From Eubacterium sp. (GTDB lineage Bacteria; Bacillota; Clostridia; Lachnospirales; Lachnospiraceae), in NCBI GenBank assembly GCA_024696635.1, contig JAILGP010000085.1:1-55755 (forward strand): 55,755 nucleotides of DNA, given 5' to 3'. Positions within the stretch are counted from its first letter, which is position 1. Each line of letters starts with the position of its first letter. A model generated the notes under the pieces. It saw only the letters and a program-made list of their open reading frames with translations. It was not told the origin of the DNA and did not search any database. This document shows, piece after piece, positions 17,850 to 27,482 of this stretch. The position numbers and the translations under genes are program-made.

Positions 17850-18740
17850 ATGAGTGATAAGAAAAGACTGGATGTTCTCCTGGTGGAAAATGGATTTGCA
17901 GAATCCAGAGAAAAAGCCAAGGCAATAATAATGTCTGGAATTGTATATGTAAATGATCAAAAAGAGGATAAGGCTGGAAGTACATTTCCCCTGGATGTAA
18001 AGCTTGAGGTCAGAGGAAAAACTCTCAAGTATGTTAGTCGTGGCGGCTTAAAACTGGAAAAGGCCATGAAGAGTTTTCCTATAGAGCTTAAGGACAAGGT
18101 TTGTATGGATGTTGGCGCATCCACAGGTGGATTCACTGATTGTATGCTCCAAAATGGTGCGTCAAAGGTATATTCAGTAGATGTGGGTTATGGACAGCTT
18201 GCATGGAAACTTCGTCAGGACCAAAGAGTCATTGTTATGGAAAAAACTAATATAAGGTATGTGAAGCCTGAAGAAATAGAGGATAAACTTGACTTTATAT
18301 CCATAGATGTATCCTTTATATCTCTTTCCAAGGTTCTCCCTCCTCTTTATCCACTTCTTAAGGATCAGTCTGAGCTGGTATGTCTTATCAAGCCTCAGTT
18401 TGAAGCTGGTAAAGGCAAGGTTGGAAAGAAGGGTGTTGTCAGAGACAGGTCTGTTCATATAGAAGTAATTGAAAGAGTTATAGGTTTTGCTGTTTCCTCA
18501 GGTTATAATGTACTGGGACTTGATTTTTCGCCTGTAAAGGGACCTGAAGGAAATATAGAATATCTTATACATTTATCAAAAAATCCAGATTTTGAATATA
18601 AAGCAAAGGATGATTTGGGTGAAGAACAATCTGATATAGAATCTGAAAATGCTTCATTAATTCTGGAAAATAATTCGGAGTTTGATAAGGATTTTATTAA
18701 AAAGCTTGTGGAAGATAGTCATAAAGTACTAGTTGTTTAA
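17850..18740 (+). CDS. tlyA: TlyA-family rRNA 2'-O-methyltransferase (hemolysin A homologue)
   Basis: 296 residues. An N-terminal S4 RNA-binding domain (about 6-66, RLDVLLVENGFAESREKAKAIIMSG) is followed by an FtsJ-like Rossmann methyltransferase with the SAM motif DVGASTGGFTDCML (about 89-102). TlyA methylates 16S/23S rRNA in mycobacteria and is a conserved neighbour of nadK in Firmicutes. A roughly 35-residue acidic tail after about 255 exceeds the usual length. It is nine bases from nadK. Confidence 0.93.
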   Translation: MSDKKRLDVLLVENGFAESREKAKAIIMSGIVYVNDQKEDKAGSTFPLDVKLEVRGKTLKYVSRGGLKLEKAMKSFPIELKDKVCMDVGASTGGFTDCMLQNGASKVYSVDVGYGQLAWKLRQDQRVIVMEKTNIRYVKPEEIEDKLDFISIDVSFISLSKVLPPLYPLLKDQSELVCLIKPQFEAGKGKVGKKGVVRDRSVHIEVIERVIGFAVSSGYNVLGLDFSPVKGPEGNIEYLIHLSKNPDFEYKAKDDLGEEQSDIESENASLILENNSEFDKDFIKKLVEDSHKVLVV

Positions 18741-18749
18741 GGAAATGCT

Positions 18750-19583
18750 ATGAAAGAATGCAAAAACTTTCTTTTGGTTGTAAATGAGGTTAAGGATGCT
18801 GATCTTAAGTATTCTCATATGACTGAAGAAAGCATAAAAAAACATGGAGGAACAAGCAGTCTTGTAGTAGGCCTTGATCCTGAAAAGATTAAGAATGCTG
18901 CATCAGGTGTGGATGCAGTTATTGTGCTGGGTGGGGATGGAACAATCCTTGGTCTGGCCCGTGCCATGGTGGAAATTCAGGGAGTTCCTGTTATAGGTAT
19001 TAATCTTGGTACAGTTGGCTTCATGGCTGAGGTTGTTGTATCGGAAATTGATATGATGCTTGATAGACTTACCAAGGGCGATTACTGGCTTGAGGAGCGT
19101 ATGATGATTTGTGGAAAAGCTGGTGATAAAACCTATCATGCTCTTAATGATATTGTAGTGGCCAGAGAGGATGCTTTAAGAATCATTGCTGTAAAGATAT
19201 ATGTAAATGGAGATTATTTCGATACTACAGAGGCAGATGGTATTATTATATCAACTCCAACAGGTTCTACAGGATATAATCTGTCTGCAGGAGGTCCCAT
19301 AGTAAAGCCGGATGCTAAGCTTTTATTAATGACTCCTATTTCTCCATATTCTATGTCCAGAAGAAGTATTGTTTTTGGTATGGATGATAAGATAAGATTG
19401 GAGCTTCTAGAAAAGAGGAAGGATATAGAAAATAAGGCTATCATAGCCTATGATGGTGCTATCAGCATACCTATGAAGGTGGGAGATACTGTTGATATAG
19501 GTGTGTCTGAACATACATTTAGTATTATTCGTCTGGATAAATCCAGTGTTTACGATATTATCAGACGGAAAATCGGCGGATAG
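18750..19583 (+). CDS. nadK: NAD kinase
   Basis: 277 residues. NadK phosphorylates NAD to NADP. The GGDGT motif (VLGGDGTILGLARAM, about 58-72) and the NAD-binding block STPTGSTGYNLSAGGPIV are intact, and NDIVV lies between them. It is the usual neighbour of tlyA and recN. In many Firmicutes an argR/ahrC gene sits between nadK and recN; here there are only 93 non-coding bases. Confidence 0.96.
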   Translation: MKECKNFLLVVNEVKDADLKYSHMTEESIKKHGGTSSLVVGLDPEKIKNAASGVDAVIVLGGDGTILGLARAMVEIQGVPVIGINLGTVGFMAEVVVSEIDMMLDRLTKGDYWLEERMMICGKAGDKTYHALNDIVVAREDALRIIAVKIYVNGDYFDTTEADGIIISTPTGSTGYNLSAGGPIVKPDAKLLLMTPISPYSMSRRSIVFGMDDKIRLELLEKRKDIENKAIIAYDGAISIPMKVGDTVDIGVSEHTFSIIRLDKSSVYDIIRRKIGG

Positions 19584-19676
19584 ATTAATAGGTGCTGCCT
19601 TTTACTTTGGTTAATTAGATTGGTTTATCTTTATAAGCAGTATGTAAGGGAATGCTGCCATATAAAGGAGTAATAT

Positions 19677-21356
19677 ATGTTAATTAATTTACACATAGTG
19701 AATCTTGCTCTTATTGATGAGCTGGATATTGATTTTACAGAAGGACTTAATATTATGACCGGTGAAACCGGTGCAGGTAAGTCTATAATAATTGGTTCCA
19801 TTGGAATAGGTCTTGGTGGTAAGTTTGATTCATCCCTTTTAAGGAATAAGGATAAGGATGGAATGGTTGAACTCCTTTTCTCTGTAGACGAAAGACTTAC
19901 AGCTTCTCTGGCGGAAGAAGAAGTGGATATAGATGATGGAGAGCTGCTTATTTCAAGAAGGCTTACAGGTGGAAAAACTGTAAACAGGATAAATGATAAG
20001 AATGTTACTCTTGCTAAGCTGAAAAGGGTTTCAGAGAAACTTTTAAGTCTTCATGCCCAGCACGAGCAGAGAAGTCTTCTTGTGGCATCTAAGCATTTGG
20101 AACTGGTCGATAATTTTAGTCAGGAGATAAAGGAGCTGAAAAAGGAAGTGTCTCAAAGCTGTAAGGATTACAGGAGCATTTCGGATAAGCTTGAGGAACT
20201 GACTATGGATCAGACCGAGAGAGCCAAGAGGCTGGATTACATAGAATATGAGATAAATGATATCGAATCAGCAAGACTGAGACCTGGAGAGGATGAAGAG
20301 CTTGAGGACATTTATAAGAAGGCTAGTAATGCCCAGAATATAGCTGAAATCACTTCTAAAACAGAAATGCTTGCAGGCTATGACAGAGAGAATTCTGCAG
20401 GTAGTCTTATATCAGAAGCTCTTCATGAATTGCAGAGTCTTTCGAGATATGACAGCGGGGCAGAGGAATTGATCAGTTCACTGACTGATATAGATAGTCT
20501 TATGAGTGATTTTTCAAGACAATTATCTGATTACATTTCAGATATGGAATTTGATGAAGAGGTCTTGAGGGAAACGGAAACAAGACTTAATCTTATCAAT
20601 ACTCTTAAGTCAAGATATGGGCAAAGCATTGAGGAAATATTTGAGGTACTTGAGAAGCTTAAGAAAGAGGAGGAAGAGCTTTCCTCTTATGATGAGACAG
20701 TAGCTGATCTTGAAAAAAGAAAAATAGTACTTGCTGATGAATATTATGCCAAGGCTGAAAAGCTTTCTAAGCTTAGAAAAAAGACAGCTAAGGCCTTATG
20801 TAAGACTATATCAGCTGCTATGAAAGAGCTTAATTTTAATGACGTAAGATTTGATATGGAATTTGAGAGACAGGATGCTATTCTGCCTGGAGGAATTGAC
20901 CTTGGTCAGTTTATCATATCCACAAATGTAGGAGAGGATATGAGACCTCTTATTAGTGTTGCATCAGGTGGTGAGCTTTCCAGAGTTATGCTCGCCATCA
21001 AGTCTGTTATTTCAGAAACAACAGATACACCAACCTTAATATTTGATGAAATTGATGTTGGTATAAGTGGAATCACTGCAGAGAAGGTAGGACAGACTAT
21101 GCGTAAAATCGCACAGTCCAGACAGCTTATTTCTATTACACATCTGCCTCAGATAGCAGCATTTGCGGATACGGCATATGTAATAGAAAAAGAGGTAAAT
21201 GGGGATAAGACCATAACTGGTATCAGAAAGCTTGACATGGAAGGAAGAGTCATGGAACTGGCAAGACTTCTTGGAGGAACAAATATAAGTGATACGGTTT
21301 TGGCAAATGCAAGAGAAATGCTTGAACGACACGGGGGATTAGATACTAATGATTGA
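19677..21356 (+). CDS. recN: DNA repair protein RecN
   Basis: 559 residues. An SMC-like ATPase for double-strand-break repair. Walker A GETGAGKS is at 29-36, the LHAQHEQ motif follows at about 124, the central region is coiled coil (about 150-370), and the C-terminal half has the signature SGGELSRVMLAIK and Walker B LIFDEIDVGISG. RBS AAAGGAG at 19664-19670. The end overlaps the start of the following M14-like gene by eight bases. Confidence 0.96.
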   Translation: MLINLHIVNLALIDELDIDFTEGLNIMTGETGAGKSIIIGSIGIGLGGKFDSSLLRNKDKDGMVELLFSVDERLTASLAEEEVDIDDGELLISRRLTGGKTVNRINDKNVTLAKLKRVSEKLLSLHAQHEQRSLLVASKHLELVDNFSQEIKELKKEVSQSCKDYRSISDKLEELTMDQTERAKRLDYIEYEINDIESARLRPGEDEELEDIYKKASNAQNIAEITSKTEMLAGYDRENSAGSLISEALHELQSLSRYDSGAEELISSLTDIDSLMSDFSRQLSDYISDMEFDEEVLRETETRLNLINTLKSRYGQSIEEIFEVLEKLKKEEEELSSYDETVADLEKRKIVLADEYYAKAEKLSKLRKKTAKALCKTISAAMKELNFNDVRFDMEFERQDAILPGGIDLGQFIISTNVGEDMRPLISVASGGELSRVMLAIKSVISETTDTPTLIFDEIDVGISGITAEKVGQTMRKIAQSRQLISITHLPQIAAFADTAYVIEKEVNGDKTITGIRKLDMEGRVMELARLLGGTNISDTVLANAREMLERHGGLDTND

Positions 21357-22302
21357 GACAATCGCAAGAGTCAATCTCATGGTAAATGAGGTCATGAGGA
21401 TCAAGAAGAATCGACTTATGCCAGATGTTCTTACTGGTAATGAACGTCGTATAGCACTTGTTTCGGGAATATATGGAGATGAGCCTCAGGGACAGTTCAT
21501 TTGCTATGAAGTAATTAAAAGGATAAAAAAGAATTTTGAATCCTTAAAAGGTATAGTTGATATATATCCGGCTGTAAATCCACTTGCTATGGAAGCAAAA
21601 ACAAGAGAAATTCCTGGCGCAGAGCTGGATATGAATGAGCTTTTTCCTGGAGCTAAGAGTGGAGCCATAGGCGAATACGCAGCTTCATGTCTTTTGGATG
21701 ATATTCTTAAAGAGGATGATTGTCCAAGTGCTGAATTCTGCTTTGATATACATGGTAGTAATCTGTATTTAAAGGAGATTGCTCAGATTAGGCTTAATGA
21801 CGATGTTGTAGATAAGGTTATGCCATATGCTACACATCTCAATGCTGATATGATATGGGTTCATCCTTCTTCGCAGGTTAAGGAAGGAAGCTTGGTATTT
21901 GAGCTTAATAAGAGAGGAGTTGTTTCCTGTGTTACTGAATCCTGCTCTGCATATAAGGTAGATCAGGAATCAGGACTTCAAATGGTTGAAGGTATATTTG
22001 CCATGATGAAGGATATGGGAATGTGGGAAGGCGAGGTAAAGCCTGTTAAGAAGGCTACTGTAGCTTATGATAACCAGATTACTTATATTAATTCAGAAAG
22101 CAGCGGACTCTTTATTCCAAATGTTGATGTACATGATTACGTAGATGCCGGTATGAAAATTGGATCAGTAATTAATGTTCTTACAGGTTCGGTAGAGGAA
22201 AAGGTTATTGCTCCTAAAAGTGGGGTGATATGTGCTATACGTGATTATCCGGCTATAGAAATGGGGTCTCTTCTAGCCCGTATAGTTGGAAATAATGAAT
22301 AA
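21349..22302 (+). CDS. M14/AstE-like (succinylglutamate desuccinylase/aspartoacylase) family protein A, altered zinc site
   Basis: 317 residues, cytoplasmic. The fold is that of zinc carboxypeptidase-like acylases: the first metal motif should be H-G-D/N-E but reads Y42-G-D-E45; the third ligand candidate is His135 (FDIHGSN); a possible catalytic Glu is in VTESC. The substrate-binding 'DxNRxFPG' motif reads DMNELFPG, lacking the Arg. The C-terminal 80 residues form a small beta domain, as in the family. It overlaps recN by eight bases and is followed after 17 bases by a paralogue, so the two likely work together. The substrate is unknown. Confidence 0.82.
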   Translation: MIETIARVNLMVNEVMRIKKNRLMPDVLTGNERRIALVSGIYGDEPQGQFICYEVIKRIKKNFESLKGIVDIYPAVNPLAMEAKTREIPGAELDMNELFPGAKSGAIGEYAASCLLDDILKEDDCPSAEFCFDIHGSNLYLKEIAQIRLNDDVVDKVMPYATHLNADMIWVHPSSQVKEGSLVFELNKRGVVSCVTESCSAYKVDQESGLQMVEGIFAMMKDMGMWEGEVKPVKKATVAYDNQITYINSESSGLFIPNVDVHDYVDAGMKIGSVINVLTGSVEEKVIAPKSGVICAIRDYPAIEMGSLLARIVGNNE

Positions 22303-22319
22303 TATAGGGAGGTAGAATT

Positions 22320-23279
22320 ATGAGACAGAAAACCTTATTTTCATATGAAGCTCCCTTTAGTGGTGAGCATAATATATACGGTTTTATATATGGCGCAGGA
22401 AGCTATTCAGATCCTATACATTCTGAAAAGAGTGCAGCGATAGTTGGTGCCATGAGGGGAAATGAACATCAGCAGCTATATATTTGTTCCAAGCTGTCAG
22501 CCAGGCTTGCCAGACTTGAGGAAGAGGGGGATATTGTTCCTGGTAAATCAGTAATGATAATTCCATCTGTTAACTATAGCGCCCTTAATGCACACCATAA
22601 ATTCTGGCTTTCTGATGATTCGGATATAAATAGAGAGTTTCCAGGAAATCCTGAGGGACAGGCTACCAGCAGACTTGCCTATAGTCTTATGCAGGAGCTT
22701 AGTAAGTTTACTTATGGAATACATTTTCCGTCTTATTATATGAGAGGAAGATTTATTCCTCATGTACGTATGATGAAGACTGGCCATGAAAGTACTAATT
22801 TGGCAAATCTTTTCGGACTTCCTTTTGTAATGTTGGCAGAGCCTAGAGCTTTTGATAGTGGTACGCTTCATTATAACTGGCAGCTTTCGGGAACAGAGGC
22901 ATTTTCCCTTTATTCAGGCGGTACAGAAAGAATTAATGAGGAATATGCTGAGGTTGCAGTAAGTGCTGTATTAAGATTTCTTTCCAGAATGGGAGTCATT
23001 AGATATAACAGTATGGGTGGAAATATATCGACCCTTATGGATGAAGATGATATGCTCAGTATTAGATCTGAGGCAGCTGGTTTCTTTAAGAGAATGAGAA
23101 ATGTAAATGTTGAGGTGAGTAAGGGAGACCTGCTTGCCGAAATCATAGATCCTATGGATGGACATATATTAAGTGAGGTTAGGTCTCCTATAGATGGTAT
23201 TGTATTCTATCAGCAGGATGCACCACTTATATATCAAAATGCTGTTATATTCAGGATAATAAAGAAAATTCATAAATAG
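22320..23279 (+). CDS. M14/AstE-like family protein B, altered zinc site
   Basis: 319 residues, paralogue of the preceding gene product. The first metal motif reads R46-G-N-E49 instead of H-G-N-E; DINREFPG (with Arg105) and His135 (YGIHFPSY) are kept. I recall Lachnospiraceae M14 proteins carrying the same RGNE variant, so this is a clade feature rather than a random mutation. RBS GGGAGG at 22307-22312. The two genes probably form a heteromeric or two-step system acting on an acylated amino-acid-like compound, but this is inference. Confidence 0.82.
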   Translation: MRQKTLFSYEAPFSGEHNIYGFIYGAGSYSDPIHSEKSAAIVGAMRGNEHQQLYICSKLSARLARLEEEGDIVPGKSVMIIPSVNYSALNAHHKFWLSDDSDINREFPGNPEGQATSRLAYSLMQELSKFTYGIHFPSYYMRGRFIPHVRMMKTGHESTNLANLFGLPFVMLAEPRAFDSGTLHYNWQLSGTEAFSLYSGGTERINEEYAEVAVSAVLRFLSRMGVIRYNSMGGNISTLMDEDDMLSIRSEAAGFFKRMRNVNVEVSKGDLLAEIIDPMDGHILSEVRSPIDGIVFYQQDAPLIYQNAVIFRIIKKIHK

Positions 23280-23287
23280 TATTTGAT

Positions 23288-23314
23288 TGGTATTAATAAT
23301 AAAGGATTTATAAT
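23288..23314 (+). promoter_or_regulatory. Candidate promoter for purL
   Basis: A perfect TATAAT (23309-23314) lies 16 bases after a weak -35, TTGGTA (23287-23292), with a TTGATT five bases further left. It would give a purL leader of about 115 bases. No purine (guanine/adenine) riboswitch consensus could be found in that leader. Confidence 0.35.
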
Positions 23315-23437
23315 AAGGATTTTAATATGGGGCATTAAGGATTATAATAGGTTTGTTAAATAAGCTTTATAAATAAATTCATATAAATAGGCATGTAAAT
23401 ACCCTACACACATGTCATAATGCAAAGGAGAAACAAG

Positions 23438-26400
23438 ATGAGTGTAAGAAGAATCTACGTTGAGAAAAGACCGGACTATGCGGTTAGAGCAGACGAGCTG
23501 ACAAATGAGTTCAGAAGTTATCTTGGACTTCAGGATGTTAAGGTCAGAGAGCTGGTCAGGTACGATGTTGAAAATCTTTCTGATGAGGTCTTTGAAGAGG
23601 CTATTGTAACTGTATTTTCAGAGCCGCCGGTAGATATAGTCTACAGGGAGGAGTTCCCTCATACAGAGGACGAGTTTGTATTCTCCATGGAGTATCTTCC
23701 AGGACAGTTTGATCAGAGAGCTGATTCAGCTGAACAGTGTGTAAAGCTTCTGGATGATAGTGCAGATCCTATAATTCGTTCAGGAATTACATATGCAGTG
23801 TCTGGAACTCTTACAGATGATGATAAGAAAACAATAGAGGATTATGTTATAAATCCTGTTGAATCTCGTGTTTCAGGTGATGATAAGCCAGAGACTCTTG
23901 TTATGAACTATGACGAGCCTGCTGATGTTAAGATTATGGATGGATTTACAAGTATTCCTGAGGATGAATTTAAGGCCCTTTATGATTCACTGGGACTTGC
24001 CATGACTTATAAGGATTTCTGGCATATTCGTAATTATTTCACCTCTGAGGAAAAGAGAGACCCTAGCTTTACTGAAATAAAGGTTCTGGATACATATTGG
24101 TCAGACCATTGCCGTCATACTACATTTGCTACAGAACTTACTGATATAGAGTTTGATCAGGGTAAATATAAGGAAGCTATAGAAGGTACATTTAAGAAGT
24201 ATCTTGAAGATGCTGCAGAGATAAATGCAGGAAGAGATGATAAGTTTACATGTCTTATGGATATTGCTCTTATGGGTATGAAGAAGCTTAGAAAGGATGG
24301 AAAGCTTGAGGACCTGGATGTATCTGATGAGATAAATGCATGTACAATAGTTGTTCCTTTGAAGATAAGAAATGAGGATGGGGAGATTGTTACTGAGGAT
24401 TGGCTTATATCCTTTAAGAATGAAACACATAATCACCCTACAGAGATAGAGCCATTTGGTGGTGCTGCTACATGTCTCGGTGGTGCTATACGTGATCCTC
24501 TGTCAGGACGTACCTATGTTTATCAGGCTATGCGTGTTACTGGAGCGGCTGATCCTACTAAGTCACTTGCTGAGACTCTTGCAAACAAGCTTCCTCAGAG
24601 AAAGATAGTTACAACTGCTGCCAAGGGATATTCTTCCTATGGTAACCAGATAGGTCTTGCTACTGGTCTTGTGCAGGAAGTATATCATCCAAACTATGTA
24701 GCAAAGCGTATGGAGATTGGAGCGGTTATTGGTGCAGCTCCAAAGGATAATGTAATGCGTCTTACTTCAGATCCTGGAGATATTATTATACTCCTTGGTG
24801 GACGTACAGGACGTGATGGATGTGGTGGAGCAACAGGTTCTTCTAAGGCTCATACATCTGAATCACTTGAAACCTGTGGTGCTGAGGTTCAGAAGGGTAA
24901 TCCTCCTACAGAACGTAAGCTCCAGAGACTTTTCCGTCGTCCAGAAGTAACAAAGCTTATAAAGAAATGTAATGACTTTGGTGCAGGTGGTGTATCTGTA
25001 GCAATAGGTGAGCTGGCTGACGGACTTGATGTAAATCTTGATCTTGTTCCTAAGAAGTATGCCGGTCTTGATGGTACTGAGCTTGCTATATCAGAGTCAC
25101 AGGAAAGAATGGCGCTTGTTGTAGATGCAAATGATGCTGATAAGCTTCTTGACTATGCAAGAGAAGAAAACCTTGAAGCAGTTAAGGTTGCTGTTGTAAC
25201 AGAGTCTCCTCGTCTTGTTCTCAGATGGAGAGGTAAGAAGATTGTTGATATCAGCCGTGCATTTCTTAATACAAATGGAGCACATCAGGAAACAGAGGCA
25301 CAGGTTGAGATGCCTTCAGAGTCTGTAGATGCATTTGCAGGTATTGATGGAAAGAATGGTACTGAGACCTATAGTAATGCTAAGGCAAATGTTTCAGAAA
25401 AGTGGATGGATATACTTTCGGATCTTAATGTTGCATCAGAGCGTGGTCTCGTAGAAATGTTTGACTCAACAATTGGTGCTAACACAGTTACAATGCCTTA
25501 TGGTGGTAAGTATCAGCTTTCACCTATGCAGACAATGATAGCTACAGTTCCTATGCTTGGTACTCGTAGAACTGATTCTGTCAGCATGATGTCCTATGGT
25601 ATTGATCCATATCTTCTTTCATGGAGCCCATATCATGGAGCTATCTATGCTGTTATAGATTCAGTAGCAAAGATTGCTGCAGCCGGTGGTGATGTTTCAA
25701 AGATTCGTCTTACATTCCAGGAATATTTTGAGAGGATGACAGAGGACAAGACTCGTTGGGGTAAACCTCTTGCAGCCCTTCTTGGTGCTTATCAGGCTCA
25801 GATAGGACTTGGACTTCCTTCTATTGGTGGTAAGGACAGTATGTCTGGTTCATTTAACGAAATAGATGTACCTCCTACACTTTGTTCTTTTGCAGTATGC
25901 ATGAATACAGTAGAAAATGTTGTATCCTCTGAACTTAAAAAAGCTGGTAATTTACTTCTTAAGATGGATATAATTAAGGATGAATATGATGTTCCTGTAT
26001 TTGCAGATGTACTTGATAGATATGCTCATGTACGTGCTGCAGTTGAGGCAGGAAAGATTCAATCTGCATTTGCTGTAGGCTTCGGTGGTATTATTGAAGC
26101 AGTCAGCAAGATGGGATTTGGAAATAAGCTTGGAGTAAAGCTGGATAAAAAGGCTGTTTCTGAGGAAGAACTTGGAAGAAAGGATTATGGTTCTATAATC
26201 TTTGAGGTAAGTCCTGAGGATGTAAAGAACCTTGATATTCCTGCTAAGGTTATTGGTAGCGTTCTTGAAGATCAGGCCTTCTTCTATGGAAGTACAAAGA
26301 TTTCCATGGAGGATGCATTAAATGCGTGGACAAAGCCTCTTGTTAAGGTATTCAGTACAAGCAGTGGAGTAGAAAAGAGATTTGAAGGACATGCTGCTGA

Positions 26401-27328
26401 TTATATGGCTGCAAAGAAGGCTGGTAAGGATGAGTCAGAGCTTAAGTTTAGATATAATCCAGAGCTTACAGGTTATAAGGGCGGCTTATATCAGTCCAAG
26501 AATATTCTTGTAGCTAAGAATAAGATAGCAAAGCCAAAGGTATTTATACCTGTATTCCCAGGTACAAACTGTGAATATGATAGTGCAAGAGCCTTTGAAA
26601 GGGCTGGAGCAGAGGCAGAGGTAATAGTACTTAATAACCTTGATCCACAGGGTATCAGAGATTCTGTAGATGCATTTGTAAAGGCAATCAGCCAGTCTCA
26701 GATAGTAATGTTCCCTGGTGGCTTCTCTGGTGGTGATGAGCCTGATGGTTCAGGTAAGTTCATTGCAACTACATTTAGAAATGAGAAGATTAAGGAAGAA
26801 ATTCAGAAGCTTCTCAGCGAAAGAGATGGTCTTGTTCTTGGTATCTGTAATGGATTCCAGGCACTTATAAAGCTTGGACTTGTTCCAACTGGTCAGATTG
26901 TTGAGCAGACAGAGCTTAGTCCTACACTTACACGTAATTCAATCGGACGTCACCAGTCACGTATAGCTTATACAAAGGTTGTATCAAATAAGAGCCCATG
27001 GCTTAGAAAGGCTGTACTTGGCGGAGTATATTCAATTCCTATTTCCCATGGTGAGGGACGTTTTGTTGCCAAGGAAGAGTGGTTACGTAAATTATTTGAG
27101 AATGGTCAGGTCGCTACACAGTATGTAGATCCAGATGGTAATCCTACTATGGATGAGGATTATAATATTAATGGTTCCTACATGGCTATTGAGGGTATTA
27201 CAAGTCCTGATGGAAGAGTACTTGGAAAGATGGGCCACTCAGAGCGTCGTGATAAGAATACATATCTTAACATTGTTGGAGATAAGAATCAGAAGATATT
27301 CGAGTCTGGTGTAGAATATTTTAAATAA
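23438..27328 (+). CDS. purL: Phosphoribosylformylglycinamidine synthase (single-chain PurL with fused glutaminase)
   Basis: 1296 residues from the ATG at 23438, which has AAAGGAG at 23424-23430; an ATG six codons upstream overlaps that site. It makes FGAM from FGAR, glutamine and ATP in purine synthesis. Order: PurS-like N-terminus, two AIR-synthase-related halves (DTYWSDHCRHTTFATEL, FKNETHNHPTEIEPFGGAATCLGG, then the second half ending near 960), and a class I glutamine amidotransferase from about 1033 with the nucleophile Cys in LGICNGFQAL and the His/Glu pair in SHGEGRF. The GGFSGGDEPDGS loop marks the clostridial/Bacteroides type of single-chain enzyme. No other pur gene is adjacent. Confidence 0.97.
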   Translation: MSVRRIYVEKRPDYAVRADELTNEFRSYLGLQDVKVRELVRYDVENLSDEVFEEAIVTVFSEPPVDIVYREEFPHTEDEFVFSMEYLPGQFDQRADSAEQCVKLLDDSADPIIRSGITYAVSGTLTDDDKKTIEDYVINPVESRVSGDDKPETLVMNYDEPADVKIMDGFTSIPEDEFKALYDSLGLAMTYKDFWHIRNYFTSEEKRDPSFTEIKVLDTYWSDHCRHTTFATELTDIEFDQGKYKEAIEGTFKKYLEDAAEINAGRDDKFTCLMDIALMGMKKLRKDGKLEDLDVSDEINACTIVVPLKIRNEDGEIVTEDWLISFKNETHNHPTEIEPFGGAATCLGGAIRDPLSGRTYVYQAMRVTGAADPTKSLAETLANKLPQRKIVTTAAKGYSSYGNQIGLATGLVQEVYHPNYVAKRMEIGAVIGAAPKDNVMRLTSDPGDIIILLGGRTGRDGCGGATGSSKAHTSESLETCGAEVQKGNPPTERKLQRLFRRPEVTKLIKKCNDFGAGGVSVAIGELADGLDVNLDLVPKKYAGLDGTELAISESQERMALVVDANDADKLLDYAREENLEAVKVAVVTESPRLVLRWRGKKIVDISRAFLNTNGAHQETEAQVEMPSESVDAFAGIDGKNGTETYSNAKANVSEKWMDILSDLNVASERGLVEMFDSTIGANTVTMPYGGKYQLSPMQTMIATVPMLGTRRTDSVSMMSYGIDPYLLSWSPYHGAIYAVIDSVAKIAAAGGDVSKIRLTFQEYFERMTEDKTRWGKPLAALLGAYQAQIGLGLPSIGGKDSMSGSFNEIDVPPTLCSFAVCMNTVENVVSSELKKAGNLLLKMDIIKDEYDVPVFADVLDRYAHVRAAVEAGKIQSAFAVGFGGIIEAVSKMGFGNKLGVKLDKKAVSEEELGRKDYGSIIFEVSPEDVKNLDIPAKVIGSVLEDQAFFYGSTKISMEDALNAWTKPLVKVFSTSSGVEKRFEGHAADYMAAKKAGKDESELKFRYNPELTGYKGGLYQSKNILVAKNKIAKPKVFIPVFPGTNCEYDSARAFERAGAEAEVIVLNNLDPQGIRDSVDAFVKAISQSQIVMFPGGFSGGDEPDGSGKFIATTFRNEKIKEEIQKLLSERDGLVLGICNGFQALIKLGLVPTGQIVEQTELSPTLTRNSIGRHQSRIAYTKVVSNKSPWLRKAVLGGVYSIPISHGEGRFVAKEEWLRKLFENGQVATQYVDPDGNPTMDEDYNINGSYMAIEGITSPDGRVLGKMGHSERRDKNTYLNIVGDKNQKIFESGVEYFK

Positions 27329-27362
27329 ATTCTGAAATATGATTTTATATAAGAATTTATTA

Positions 27363-27450
27363 AAGGTCTGAATAAAACTAAGATATAGTATTAGACCTTA
27401 TATTATTTAATCATTTATGTTTGGGACTTATCCTGTAAAAGGATAGGTCT
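27363..27450 (+). promoter_or_regulatory. Attenuator-like leader upstream of moxR (three competing arms)
   Basis: Arm 1 AAGGTCT (27363-27369) pairs with arm 2 AGACCTT (27393-27399). The AGACCT of arm 2 can instead pair with AGGTCT at 27445-27450, which is the 3' arm of the intrinsic terminator. The pairings are mutually exclusive, which is the layout of an anti-antiterminator, antiterminator and terminator. The moxR start codon follows the terminator T-run by only 12 bases. Confidence 0.45.
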
Positions 27451-27470
27451 CGGGGTTTTTGTTTTTTTTC
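27423..27470 (+). terminator. Intrinsic terminator between purL and moxR
   Basis: GGGACTTATCCT (27423-27434) pairs with AGGATAGGTCTC (27440-27451), 12 bp with G-U pairs and a 5-base loop, followed by GGGG and a long T-run (27456-27469). It may serve purL, but it lies so close to moxR that moxR transcripts must either pass through it or start inside it. Confidence 0.85.
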
Positions 27471-27482
27471 TTGGGGGTAAAG

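Noticed and set aside
23315-23437. Purine riboswitch ahead of purL
   Set aside because: Searched by eye for the conserved core of the purine aptamer and found no match in the leader.
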